DNA of 64,000 bases from Mytilus trossulus (taxonomy: Eukaryota; Mollusca; Bivalvia; Mytilida; Mytilidae): assembly GCF_036588685.1 (NCBI RefSeq), contig NC_086378.1, positions 12,317,578-12,381,577 on the forward strand, given 5' to 3'. This document shows, in pieces, positions 45,701-57,218 of this stretch. Position 1 is the stretch's first letter; each line of letters opens with the position of its first letter. The notes beneath the pieces were generated by a model. That model worked only from the letters and a program-made list of their open reading frames with translations. It had not been told where the DNA came from and did no database searches. Position numbers and translations under genes: made by a program.

Positions 45701-48700
45701 GAAGACTGTTATATTATAAGTCAGACCAAGTGTTAAACGTGAGCAATAGACAGCTACCCAAATACACCCTAAAGAAACAAAATCTACAACAAATTTAGGG
45801 CAAAATTTGGTCTTCAAGAATAAACAGATGGTGTCTTCTATTGTCATCAAGTCAATCAATTAATTGCCCTGATTCTAAAATGAAGTTGTGAATAAATTTA
45901 TGGACTCTTTCAAAGATCTTTTTTGTTTTAACATCAAATAACACAAATGACAAAAACATGATTAAGATGAAAAAAAAACAACAACAAAAAAACCAACAGA
46001 CAACCACTTACCTGATTTTGGAAATTATCAGTAAAATTGCCATGGATTTTCACCTGTAAAAATTCTCAAAGATTTAACCATGTAAATTATATGTTATAAA
46101 TAGTATCTTTTTGTCATGTTTGTGGCAACCCATAAATTCATAATGTAGTAAGCTATGTCATCAATGCATGTATACTGGTAAGTGTGCAATCTATCGAAAC
46201 AACATTGTATAATGGTTACTTATTTTTCTGTTTACAGGAAACACAGATTTTTAAAACCTATATCCCATGGGAAGAAGAACAGGGATTTGGTCAGAGTAAA
46301 CCACAAGCTCTGTGTTTTGTTTCCAGGTTTACAAAAAATGAATTTATTTCATCTGATGCTATGTCTAAGTTACGACAGGTATTTACTTCATTTTATTACA
46401 TTTTGTATTTCAATTTGTCATGTATGTATGGAATGAAAAGAAACTTTTTGATAAATTCAAATGCATGTTTAAAATTCTGAACTAGCTTCTTCCACCAATA
46501 AGAACTTACTGCCACAAATTAGAAAATGTGATGTCAAAGGTCTTCAACACCAATCAACCAATCAATAAATATCTGGACATATGACAACACCTCCACATAA
46601 TATTAGGTCTTCAGAGTTAGAATAAGGCTTATTTTATTTACTTTAACATGTTTAAATTTGATGTCAAAGATTCATTAAACCATCAGGTCCTTTGGACAAA
46701 TAAATATTTTACATCTTTTAATTTCTCTAGAAAAATCCATCAGCTATCAGAACACCTGAGGAAGAGAAAACTCCAGAGAGCCATCTGATGGATGCTAATT
46801 TAATACTGGAAAAATCCAACATTATATCACCAAAGATTTTCAACTTCTGTCGTGATGCAAGAGAGACAGTATTTACCAAAGAAATAGATATTAAAATATG
46901 GTCAAAATGTAAGTATGTTATAGCAGTTATGTTAATAGTCTCCTTTCATATAGATCTATATCTTCCGAACTTATACAAGAGGAGCTAATTTATCAATAAG
47001 TAAGGTTTTTTTACCTGGGCAAGCATATTATATAAAATGAAAATTGAAAAATGTAATGTTTCAATGTAGAAATTTGAAAAATAAAAAATAATCTTTAGAA
47101 ACAACTGAATGAATCAAAATCAAATTTTCATTTCAGTTCCTTGCTCAGTGTTGTAACATTGGTACAGATAGAAAAAAAAATGTATACCAGCAGAGGTTAA
47201 AATTAACTTTAAATATTTATGGGAAATGGCTGCTCTTTTTCAAAACAAATTGAAAAAGCTAAGCAAGCAGGAATGTTTGATAAAATATATATTTTCAATG
47301 TTGTCAATGTGGTCTAGAAATGTACTTACTTTGTTAAGTGGGTAAGGGGGTAAACCATATCAAATTTTATATCTCTTAGCTGAAAAAATAATTTTTCTGC
47401 TTGAATCCTATTACTTAATTATGAGACCAGTTTTGGGTGTCCCTTCTCTGACCACCAAGTCAATCATAATGTCTCTCTTCTCTAAAGGTAGGCATGTTTC
47501 CCTAAAGGTAGACAAACTGTAGTTTGTTATCCTCTCTAATAATTCTTCTTGTTGGTTCAGTTGGGAAATAATTCAGAAAGCAATAATTTCGAGGTGTCAT
47601 TACCATTGGTTTCACATTTTAAGGCTACTTATAATATGCTATTAGTATAACTTCTGGGTGTCATTACCAGTGGTTTCACATTTTTAGGCTCTTTATAATG
47701 CTATTAGTATAATTTCTGGGTGTCATTACCTGTGGTTTCACATTTTTAGGCTACTTATAATGCTATTAGTATAATTTCTGGGTGTCATTACCAGTGGTTT
47801 CACATTTTAAGGCTAATTATAATGCTATTAGTATAATTTCTGGATGTCATTACCAGTGGTTTCACATTTTAAGGCTAATTATAATGCTATTAGTATAATT
47901 TCTGGGCGTCATTACCTGTGGTTTCACATTTTTAGGCTACTTATAATGCTATTAGTATAATTTCTGGGTGTCATTACCAGTGGTTTCACATTTTAAGGCT
48001 ACTTATAATGCTATTAGTATAATTTCTGGGTGTCATTACCAATGGTTTCACATTTTTAGGCTACTTATAATGCTATTAGGATAATTTCTGGGTGTCATTA
48101 CCAGTGGTTTCACATTTTAAGGCTACTTATAATATGCTATTAGTATAATTTCTGGGTGCCATTACCAGTGGTTTCACATTTTAAGGCTACTTATAATGCT
48201 ATTAGTGTTTATTTTCCAATGCCATCTACCCTGTTTTTCCAATTTTATATTGGTTGGAAAATTCAAAGGTTTTTATACGACCGCAAATTTTGAAAAAATT
48301 TTCGTCGTATATTGCTATCACGTTGGCGTCGTCTTCTGAATACTTTTAGTTTTCGCACTCTAACTTTAGTAAAAGTGAATAGAAATCTATGAAATTTTAA
48401 CAAAAGGTTTCTGACCACAAAAGAAAGGTTGGTATTGATTTTGGGAGTTTTGGTCCCAACATTTTAGGAATTAGGGGCCAAAAAGGGCCCAAATAAGCAT
48501 TTTCTTGGTTTTCGCACTATAACTGTAGTTTAAGTTAATAGAAATCTATGAAATTTTGACACAAGGTTAATGACAACAAAAGAAAGATTGGGATTGATTT
48601 TAGGAGTTTTGGTTTCAACTTTTTAGGAATTATGGGCCAAAAAAGGGCCCAAATAAGCATTATTCTTGGTTTTCGCACAATAACTTTAGTTTATGTGAAT

Positions 48701-50506
48701 AGAAATCAATGAAATTTAAACACAATGTTAATGACCAAAAAAGGAAGGTTGATAATTTTTTGGGAGTTAAGGTCCCAAACAGTTTAGGAATAAGGGGCCA
48801 AAAAGGGACCCAAAAAAGCATTTTTCTTGGTTTTCGCACCATAACGTTAGTATAAGTAAATAGAAATCTATGAAATTTAAACACAAGGTGTATGACCATA
48901 AAAGGAAGGTTGGTATTGATTATCGGAGTTTTGGTCCCAACAACTAGGAATAAGGGGCCCAAAGGGTCCAAAATTAAACTTTGTTTGATTTCATCAAAAT
49001 TGAATAATTGGGGTTCTTTGATATGCAGAATCTAACTGTGTATGTAGATTCTTATCTTTTGGTCCCTTTTTCAAATTGGTCTACATTAAGATCCAAAGGG
49101 TCCAAAATTAAACTTAGTTTGATTTTGACAAAAAATGAATCAGTTTGGTTCTTTGATATGCTGAATCTAAAAATGTACTAAGATTCTTGATTATTGGCCC
49201 AGTTTTCAAGTTGGTCCAAATTGGGGTCCAAAATTAAACTTTGTTTGATTTCATCAAAAATTGAATAAATGGGGTTCTTTGATATGCCAAATCTAACTGT
49301 GTATGTAGATTCTTCATTTTTGGTCTTGTTTTCAAATTGGTCTACATTAAAGTCCAAAGGGTCCAAAATTAAACTTAGTTTGATTTTAACAAAAATTGAA
49401 ATCTTGGGGTTCTTTAATATGCTGAATCCAAACATGTACTTAGATTTTTAATTATGGGCCCAGTTTTCAAGTTAGTCCAAATCAGGATCTAAAATTATTA
49501 TATTAAGTATTGTGCAATAGCAAGTCTTTTCAATGCACAGTATTGCGCAATGGCAAGAAATATCTAATTACACAATATTGTGAAATAGCAATTTTTTTTT
49601 TTCTTTCTTTGTCCAGAATCAACTTAAATCTTTGTTATATACAATATACAATGTATATTCACTTTTTACTACCAACTGATAAATTAAAATAATCTTTGCC
49701 ATTCAGTGATAACAAGCAGTTTTTTTACATCTTAATATTTTATGATGTATTTAAATGAGTAGTTATTGTTGCAAACTCAATTAGAAATTTTAATTGAGAT
49801 TGGTTTTGGAATAAGGGAAAGGGGGATGTGATTAAAAAAATTGGGTTTAATTTTCTCATTTGAAATTTCATAAATAAAAAGAAAATTTCTTCAAACATTT
49901 TTTTGAGAGGATTAATATTCAACAGCATAGTGAATTGCTGTAAGAGAAAACAAAAATTTTAAGTTCATTAGAGCACATTCATTCTGTGTCAGAAACCTAT
50001 GCTGTGTCAACTATTTAATCACAATCCAAATTTAGAGCTGAATCCAGCTTGAATGTTGTGTCCATACTTGCCCCAACCGTTCAGGGTTCAACCTCTGCGG
50101 TCGTATAAAGCTACGCCCTGCGGAGCATCTGGTTGATAAATAATAACCATTTTTGCTTTAATCATAAGCATTTACAGATGCTCTGGCATATTCAAACTGT
50201 AATTGAAAAAATATGTGATTATATTTTTTAGCTTTAGGACAAGACATGGCAGCCATGATGTCAACAATCAAACCGTCTTATCCTGCCAAATATAATAATT
50301 GTAAAGATGTCAACGATTTATCAAAGGCATGTTTATGTCATTATCATATCTGTATAGGATGGTATCCATGTGGATTGAAATACTGCCGTGGTAAAGATTC
50401 CACAGGAAAGTATGTCAGTTACAGATGTGGAATAAAGACGTGTAGAAGATTTATGTCGTTCGACTTTGTAGCCAGACAGAAAATGTTCTGTTTGTGGGAT
50501 TTTTAA
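42707..50506 (+). CDS. OAF: Out at first (OAF) secreted protein
   Basis: Exons 42707-42946, 46238-46378, 46731-46908 and 50232-50506 have GT/AG introns with phases 0, 0 and 1, which all agree, and encode 277 aa, close to the roughly 270 residues of animal OAF. A signal peptide is visible (KKSYILTLFLLSLCSCQ); a second in-frame ATG at 42734 would give a shorter, more typical leader. Exon 2 carries the conserved ALCFVSRFTKNEFISSDAMS block and exon 3 the KNPSAIRTPEE and FCRDARETVFT blocks. Exon 4 holds the cysteine-rich end CLCHYHICIGWYPCGLKYC and RCGIKTCRR. OAF was first described as a gene near Drosophila dpp; its molecular role is poorly known. A MITE lies just upstream, and the introns hold a MULE-like element, a minisatellite and a HINE-like element. 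Confidence 0.95.
43168..44155. repeat. GGCGGATCCAG-family element, split by a MULE-like insertion
   Basis: It runs from CAGTGGCGGATCCAG through GGGGGCCCACTGAC, and resumes after the insertion as CCACTGACTGACCTAAGAGG through to CCCCTAAATCTGCCTCTGG. The two halves join cleanly if 43211-44023 and one copy of the target duplicate are removed. Confidence 0.65.
43211..44023. mobile_element. MULE-like non-autonomous element in OAF intron 1
   Basis: CCCACTGAC is duplicated exactly at 43202-43210 and 44024-44032 (9 bp). The ends are inverted with small differences: GGTATCAGGTCCGTTCGCGC on the left and, reversed, GAATCCGGGTCCGTTCGCAC on the right. Both arms consist of reiterated GTTCGCACCC-like units. 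The interior is AT-rich and non-coding. Confidence 0.75.
44160..45045. other. Intronic sequence of OAF intron 1
   Basis: No gene is seen. A short inverted pair CATCAAACATTTAAT (44746-44760) and its inverse (44854-44868) is the only structure that I notice. Confidence 0.4.
45050..45130 (-). repeat. tRNA-derived (SINE head-like) remnant
   Basis: Read on the minus strand, TAGTTCAGACAGTTAAC resembles a polymerase III A box and GGTCATGGATTTGAGTCC a B box, at the spacing of a tRNA. The stems are imperfect, so it is more likely a SINE head or tRNA pseudogene than a working tRNA. Confidence 0.35.
45434..45539. repeat. Two tandem copies of a 53-bp unit
   Basis: ACAAAACCAGAAACAGAATA followed by GACAGGCT-x-CATTAGTACT is present twice, 53 bp apart, nearly identical. 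It lies in OAF intron 1. Confidence 0.85.
47590..48208. repeat. Minisatellite, period 62 bp, about 10 copies, in OAF intron 3
   Basis: Units carry TTCTGGGTGTCATTACC and GGTTTCACATTTTAAGGCTA; TGTCATT anchors lie at 47659, 47721, 47783, 47845, 47907, 47969, 48031, 48093 and 48157. Spacing is 62 bases, with one 64-base step. Confidence 0.9.
48271..50134 (+). mobile_element. Full-length HINE-like element, copy B, in OAF intron 3
   Basis: It begins with TTTATACGACCGCA (48272-48285), has four tandem units anchored by TTCGCAC at 48352, 48511, 48672 and 48833 (159-161 bp), and a second half with the palindromic GCGCAAT and CACAATATTGTG motifs. It ends with TGCGGTCGTATAAA (50096-50109), a degenerate hairpin (CGCCC-TGCG-GAGC) and CTGGTT. 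It matches copy A (8430-10114) along its length. It stops only about 98 bases before OAF exon 4 and lies in the sense orientation. Confidence 0.75.
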
Positions 50507-51400
50507 AATTTGTTAGATTTATACATGTATTAGATTTGTTTTGGAATAATTACTTTGTTAATAGCTTCACCTATCAAAATGGTAAAAACAATCGTTTTTT
50601 TGTAATTTGTAAGGATTTACCTGATAATATTTAAAAGGACATAGATAAAAAGCAGCATATTTTCCATGATTGAAATTGATGTTTACAAGATTCACTTTTA
50701 TTGATTTTATTTTTAGTACATTCTTTTGTGTTTAAAAATTAGAAATGCTGGTCATTTTAAACAAATCTAATGTATCAACTTTTTTAATATGTTGATTTCT
50801 GTATGTAATTATGTGATATATTAAGTCCCTTTATGATGGTGCTATTTCCGTTGTCAAACAAGGAATTATTGTTATTAGTTTGAAAGAGATATGACCATGT
50901 TGTTAGTGTTTAATGATTAAATCATGTTTAATATTCATTTTTGGAAGCAGAATTTCTGTTTATATTTTGTATGTATCAGTAGATGTATGACACAAATTTA
51001 AAATAACTTAACCAGTTATATATGTTATTTATTGATTATTCCTCAGTCAAAAATAAAGGTTTAGAAGCAGTTTCTTATCAATGTAATTCATATTGAACTC
51101 TCCGGCCATCAACCGTCAAGACGAAGAACTGCAATGGAAGTGATCTTTTGATTATTTCTTATCATTTCGTTGGATTATGTCTACTGTACTTGTTTTTTCT
51201 TTTTTTTATAAAAGATTTAAGATGCATAAATGGTAACAATTCATGAAAATCACGCATTGAACAGTTAATTTTAAAAATACATATATGTATAAAACATTTA
51301 CCTAAAATCTTTTATCATTTTAAACTTTCTTAATAACATTTTGTTTTACTTTTATACAATGTTATACATGTATTTGAAAATAAAATTGAAAATAAAACAA
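50507..51400 (+). other. Probable OAF 3' untranslated region
   Basis: No coding frame follows the OAF stop. AATAAA-type signals occur at about 51380 and 51393, so the untranslated region may extend to about 51400. The end is not proven. Confidence 0.45.
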
Positions 51401-51577
51401 TTTATATATTTTTTTTCTTAAATGTCCGAAGAACTTTAACTAAAGAATATTCAGATGTCCATGCCACACACAACCAGTGGCTCTCAGAAGCTGATATCTA
51501 AAAAAATATCGAGTGAAATATTCAGCATGAAACACTAAAGTATCATATACCTACTATAGCTATAAGTGTATAAAAAA

Positions 51578-51803
51578 GGTGAAACCATCACAAGGACTGT
51601 AGAAGTTTGTAAAGAGTTGACAGGTGAAACCATCACAAGGACTGTAGAAGTTTGTTAAGAGTTGACAGGTGAAACCATCACAAGGACTGTAGAAGTTTGT
51701 AAAGAGTTGACAGGTGAAACCATCACAAGGACTAGAAGTTTGTAAAGAGTTGACAGGTGAAACCATCACAAGGACTGTAGAAGTTTGTAAAGAGTTGACA
51801 GGT
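51578..51803. repeat. Minisatellite, period 45 bp, about 5 copies
   Basis: The unit contains GGTGAAACCATCACAAGGAC followed by TGTAGAAGTTTG and AGAGTTGACA, repeated five times with single-base changes. A 69-codon frame on the minus strand results only from the period being a multiple of three. Confidence 0.9.
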
Positions 51804-52249
51804 ATTCCTTTTTTTCATTTGATCTTTTGAATACAAAGTAAGGACTATAATTATGATATGTATGGAAAGTTCAAACTTTCAGGTCACCTCTATCTTTGTA
51901 TATTTTTTATGATAAAACTAGAGTTAGAATATACATTTGAGGAGGATGGTTTTTGTTTTACAAATATCTATTTCATGATTCAAACCAGTATTTTTATGTG
52001 TCAAACTATCTGCCAATTTCAGAATCTCCCTCTGGAAATTTGGTGTAGTTATTGTTTTTAAATCTAATTGAATATGGTTTTGAATGAGTATATATGTTTG
52101 AATTTTACTTTTACTCCACTGTAAATAGAAGGATTTCAAAAATGGGTTCAACACCTCTCAATTAGTAAATTTCTGATTGTAAAACTTTAGACAGGATTTA
52201 AACTCTGGCAATGTTTCTAAGACAAAACAGTATTTAATTGTGATATAAT

Positions 52250-53840
52250 TATTTTGACAACTTTCACTGGGAAAAAATTACATTGGAAATACCAACAATG
52301 TGACTAGGGAGAAAATGGCAAAATTACAATGACAACACAATATCTTATTGAGACAAGGGAGATAATTACAGTGAGACCACAATGGCCCGAGACCACAAGC
52401 AATTCCTCTATGAGTTCTTTATAACGTTTTGTCACAATAAAAAAAATATGGCCTATTCTTTTTGTCTTATTTTTTGTGTGATGTACAGTACAAGTCCAAA
52501 AATATATGCAATTTTCAGTAAAATTGAATGTTTACATCATACAAATTTGGCCAATAACCATACCCCTATAGGCAAGTCAAGAGATGTTCCGAAAAGTGTA
52601 AATATTACCTTTTTTGCACCTGGTTGAATCACTCTTTCTTTATCAGAATCAGTTAAAATAAAACATCCAAAAGTTTATTTCAGCTCTCTTCTTTCATTTC
52701 CACCCCAGAAAAACTAAGAAATGTATGAAAAAAGGGAAAGAAAAAAAGAAAGAAAAAATACACTATAAGTAAAGTTGGTGGACAACGAAAAGCGGGGTCA
52801 TTAATTGTGGTATTGGGACCAATATCTTATAGAGACAAGGAAGATAATTACATTTAAACACAATATTTTATCAAGATGGAAAATAATTGACAAAATTGAC
52901 ATCACAATATCCAATCCTGAATAACAATGTCTAGTCTTGACAATGGTGATAATTACATTGACAGAACATATCTTATTTTGAAAAGGAATATAATTGGATT
53001 GCCACAATAATAACAAATTGTAATAAGATAATAATAACATTGACTTTACAATATCTTATTGTGACAAGGGAGATATTTGCATTGTCACAAAAATATCAAA
53101 TTGTGACATGAAAGATGATAACATTGACATCACAAAAAATGATATCTAGTTGCGACAAGGGAGATATGAAAATTGACATCATCATATCTAATCATGACAA
53201 GGGAGATAAGAAAATTGACATCATTATATTTAGTCATGACAAGGAAGTTAAGAAAATTGACATCATTATATTTAGTCATGACAAGGGAGATAAGAAAATT
53301 GACATCATTATATTTAGTCATGACAAGGAAGTTAAGAAAATTGACATCATTATATCTAATCATGACAAGGGAGATAAGAAAATTGACATCATTATATTTA
53401 GTCATGACAAGGAAGTTAAGAAAATTGACATCATTATATCTAATCATGACAAGGGAGATAAGAAAATTGACATCATTATATCTAGTCATGACAGGGGAGA
53501 TAAGAAAATTGACATCATTATATTTAGTCATGACAAGGGAGATAAGAAAATTGACATCATTATATTTAGTCATGACAAGGAAGATAAGAAAATTGACATC
53601 ATTATATTTAGTCATGACAAGGAAGATTAGAAAATTGACATCATTATATTTAGTCATGACAAGGAAGTTAAGAAAATTGACATCATTATATCTAATCATG
53701 ACAAGGGAGATAAGAAAATTGACATCATTATATTTAGTTATGACAAGGAAGTTAAGAAAATTGACATCATTATATTTAGTCATGACAGGGAAGTTAAGAA
53801 AATTGACATCATTATATCTAGTCATGACAGGGGAGATTAT
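52250..53840. repeat. Minisatellite, period 42 bp, homogeneous core with a degenerate left flank
   Basis: From about 53160 to 53840 some 16 copies of a 42-bp unit (AAAATTGACATCATTATATT then TAGTCATGACAAGGGAGATA) are nearly identical. From 52250 to 53160 the same words (GACAAGGGAGATA, ATTGACA) recur with much divergence, as if older copies survive only on one side. Open frames on both strands follow from a period divisible by three. Confidence 0.85.
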
Positions 53841-53843
53841 CAC

Positions 53844-54289
53844 ATTGAGAACAAAATTAACCCGAATAATTCAGTCGTTATATTCCGCTGATCTACGAAG
53901 GCTACATACCTCGTGTGGGAGAAAATCGGACACGGAAAGGGCTTGAATTATTCGAGTTAGAACAAAATATAAAAAAAACATGGCATGGAACTGAGGAAGA
54001 TAAATTGAAATTACAATATATTATTGTAAAAGCAAACAATGATCACACTACGCTGGATAGAAAGGCAATTTCTCCCCTGAAACGTTATTCCAAAAGCAGA
54101 TAAAAACTAGAATTGCTATTGCAAGCAAAAGCGGATGTCACCCTTCCCCCTATTGCCACTAAGCGGCAGCCATTTCAAAATTGTCTAACAGTGAATGCAC
54201 ATATATGCATGGCAATACATCTATCTGTAAATTTTCAGTACATTCAGAGCATTTTAGAAAATTTGACAATTTTGCTGTTTCCATGGCAT
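53844..54289. other. Spacer, no gene seen
   Basis: Only short frames without recognisable content are present between the minisatellite and the MITE fragment. Confidence 0.4.
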
Positions 54290-54763
54290 ATACTTGAAAG
54301 AAAAATGAAATAAAAAAATGGGGTCACCGTTCATTTAAGCTAAAATCTGCATCTGGAAGAAGCATGCATTTTTGTTAATGTCCTTTTTTTCTGTTGAACT
54401 AATAGGAGAAAAAGAGGAAATATCGAAATAAAAAAATAACCTAATATAAGAAATCGCTTAAATTTTACAATTATTTAGTTTATGTACAGCTTATTTGAAA
54501 ACAATAATAAAAAATATAGGTCACCGATGAGTTAAAAAAGATATTTCAAATATAAGGCCAAAAAAATGGCATTTTTGCACCAAAGGGAGATAATTTGGAG
54601 CTTTTTCAATTTTTAAAGTCATCTTGGGCCAAACCAAATAATTTTTTGGGGTTGTTTTTTGTACTATATCATAAAGTAACAACTAATAGTGTAACAAATA
54701 AAATTTGTAATGAAAAAAATAAGGTTTAATTTTTTGTTAAAATTTTTGTACCCACGAGCCACC
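54290..54763 (+). mobile_element. TTAA-flanked MITE (GGTGGCTCG family), copy 4, 5'-truncated
   Basis: It begins within the family interior (AAAAATGAAATAAAAAAATG then GGGGTCACCGTTCATTTA, as in copy 1) and ends GTACCCACGAGCCACC before TTAA at 54764-54767. The left terminus is missing. Confidence 0.65.
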
Positions 54764-55254
54764 TTAATTCGTAGTGTATGCACATTTCCTCAATCTGAAA
54801 CTATTCATGTCATGTTTCTCACTTTCAATATTCATTTTGAGCTCAAATACGAACTTCAAAATTTGATATCGAACAAAATTGGGTTTTTTGGAGGGGTGGG
54901 CTTACCTTCAAGGTCTGAATCACGGAGTTCAGAGGACTGAAACCTTGACAAATATCGTTAACCTAAAGGCACATAAGGACTATTAGCATCTCTCGGACTA
55001 CCAGGTCGAGAAAAAGAACAAAAAAACGTCAAAATTGACGCTTTTTGTACCCGAGGACCAACTTTGGGGCAAATTCCCATCCACCCTTCCCCGCCTACTC
55101 ACCCTGCCCACCCCACCTCGTGATCCCCTATTTTAGATTTATTGCAATTAGTATGCATCAGCATCAGGGTACAGCTCATTTGCATATCATTTGCATATTT
55201 TTGCAAATACTCGAAATTTAGACAATTTCTGAAAACAACTCAGCATGGTAAGGG

Positions 55255-55615
55255 TTAAGTTTCATGAAGTTTGGAGCATTTCCAAAATTTTTGACATTTC
55301 CGCAGTTTCCATGGCAACAGTGGCCATTTTGGGAATTCCATCATCAAAAGTCTCATCCAGACTTGCCAGTCTACAATCATATTAAGTTTCATCAATTTTG
55401 GAGCATTTTGAAATTTTTGACATTTGTGATGGTTCCTATGGCAACAGAGACCATTCCAAAAATTTAATGCCATATACCACATTGGTACATGGGAGGGAAC
55501 ATGCTATCAAAGTTTCAATGGATTTGACCTACCATTTTAAGAAAGGAAATGTCACTTTAAGGTTTTTAAAGTGTTTTTACCATTTTTTACTTGTTTCCAT
55601 GGTAACGGCAGACAT
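55255..55615. repeat. Diverged repeat with GTTTCCATGGCAACAG motif
   Basis: The sequence GAGCATTT-x-AAATTTTTGACATTT followed by a CCATGGCAACAG-like word recurs at about 55275, 55400 and 55590 (CCATGGTAACGG). It is probably an old interspersed or tandem repeat; the short frames over it are not genes. Confidence 0.45.
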
Positions 55616-55689
55616 TTTCGAAATTCCAACGCCAAATTCCACAACTACCAATGCAGATAAAAATAACAATACTATGGCAAGCCGTTTTA

Positions 55690-56105
55690 CTATTTACTCG
55701 AATTTCGATATCTCCTATAATATAAAATATATCTTATATAATTTCATTTTTATAAGATATCTCATATATTATATTAGATATCTTTAATCTTATATGAGAT
55801 ATTTTTAATGTTATATAATATATCATTAATGTTATGTAAGATATCTCATAAAGTTTATATGATATCTTATATACCTTATAAGATATCTTATAAAGTGTAT
55901 GAGATATCTTATAAACAATTTTTATATAAGATATCTTATATAATTTATAAGATATCTTATATAGTTTATAAGATATCTTATATAGTTTATAAGATATCTT
56001 ATATAGTTTATAAGAGATTTTATGTAGCTTATGAGATATAAAGAAAATTATATAAGATATCTGATAAATTATATGAGATATCTTATAAACTATATAAGAT
56101 ATCTT
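55690..56105. repeat. AT-rich palindromic satellite built on AAGATATCTT, period about 21 bp
   Basis: The self-complementary word AAGATATCTT recurs with TATATAGTTTAT-type spacers; between about 55925 and 56010 the units are almost identical at 21-bp spacing. Such arrays can extrude as cruciforms. Confidence 0.8.
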
Positions 56106-56149
56106 ATAAACAGTTAAACAGCCTCAAGTTTAATATGTTACAATATAAT

Positions 56150-56890
56150 TTATATGAAGCTGGGGCTTAAGTAATACCCCTATAATTTAAGGGGTCTCTT
56201 TTATCTGACATGTTATTTTTGGGTATCGGATTAATAATTATATTATTCCACATCTCTGGGACGTTACCAGTTTTAAAACACCAATTAAACAATCTATGTA
56301 AAAATATAATACCATTCTGGTTACATAAAACATCAGCTGGAATATTATCTACACCAGGGTCTTTGCCTCTTTTGCTTTTACATACGACATTAAAAACCTT
56401 TTCAAATGAAATTTCTTCTGATAAAAGAAAGTCGCTTTCTGTTTAAACGACAGGGCTATGGTCGACTGGAATGTTCCTATCCGTAGTAACCTGGTTACCT
56501 GTTTGATTAAGTAGATGGGCATAGTCCGATTTCCACTTTAACAAAACATTGTCAATATTTGAAGATGCATTACCATTTGCGTCTACAGCTTCCATTGCTA
56601 TTAAAGTTTTGAGTTCCGAAGCAATTCCTATCTTACCTATCTTCTTCCAAAACGTTTGTTGATCTGTTTTTGATTTCAACAATAATTCTATTTCTTGCTG
56701 CAATGTGTACCAGTACTTACGTTTTGCTTTTTGAACCTCACGATCGAAAAACCTTCGTTTTGACACAAAACTGGACTTTTACTCAACACACGAGACAATT
56801 TGCACTTTTTCCATAACTTTTCTGCACAGCACATATCATTAAAAGATACACTTAAATTATCATTCCACCAAGGTTTTTTTTAATTCTCTT
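56150..56890 (-). pseudogene. LINE fragment: linker and N-terminal part of the reverse transcriptase
   Basis: On the minus strand from 56890 it reads KPWWNDNLSVSFNDMCCAEK, then in a shifted frame an intact run (56766-56443) with FDREVQKAKRKYWYTLQQE and a KIGKIGIASELK block. After a stop it continues as KSKRGKDPGVDNIPADVLC and ends near NYRGI at about 56190, the start of the reverse-transcriptase domain. It is truncated on both sides and abuts the palindromic satellite. It is non-functional. Confidence 0.7.
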
Positions 56891-57127
56891 TCTCTTATTA
56901 CAATACGTACTCAGTCATTCCCAAATAATGGGTACAATTCAAATGTAGACACTGTTAAAAAATAAATTTCAACTGAGCAGAGAGAGCGTGCTGTTTTCTT
57001 CTGTAATAAATTATCAATAACAATTTGTAAAACTAAAAATCTCTTGTAAAATAAAGATTGTGACAAATGCTTGTTTCAATTTAATTAATTACCCATATGT
57101 TAAAATTACATGTATGGTCAGCTCGTA

Positions 57128-57218
57128 CCGGACCGTACGCGTATACACATACGGTCCAACCGTACGCGTATGGTCGGACCGTACGAGTATACGTATACGG
57201 TCCAAATACTCATATGGT
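57128..57218. repeat. CpG-rich palindromic cluster of GGACCGTACG words
   Basis: The words GGACCGTACGCGTATAC, ATACGGTCC, ACCGTACGCGTATGGTC, GGACCGTACGAGTATAC and ATACGGTCC follow one another in about 90 bases, with GACCGTA-type words alternating with their inverse. It is very unlike the AT-rich surroundings. No gene is attached to it. Confidence 0.65.

Noticed and set aside
53115..53946. Three long frames, two on the plus and one on the minus strand
   Set aside because: All lie on the 42-bp tandem array whose length is a multiple of three; the repeats explain them.
55255..55482. Overlapping 67- to 75-codon frames on both strands
   Set aside because: They lie on an old diverged repeat; there is no coding signature.
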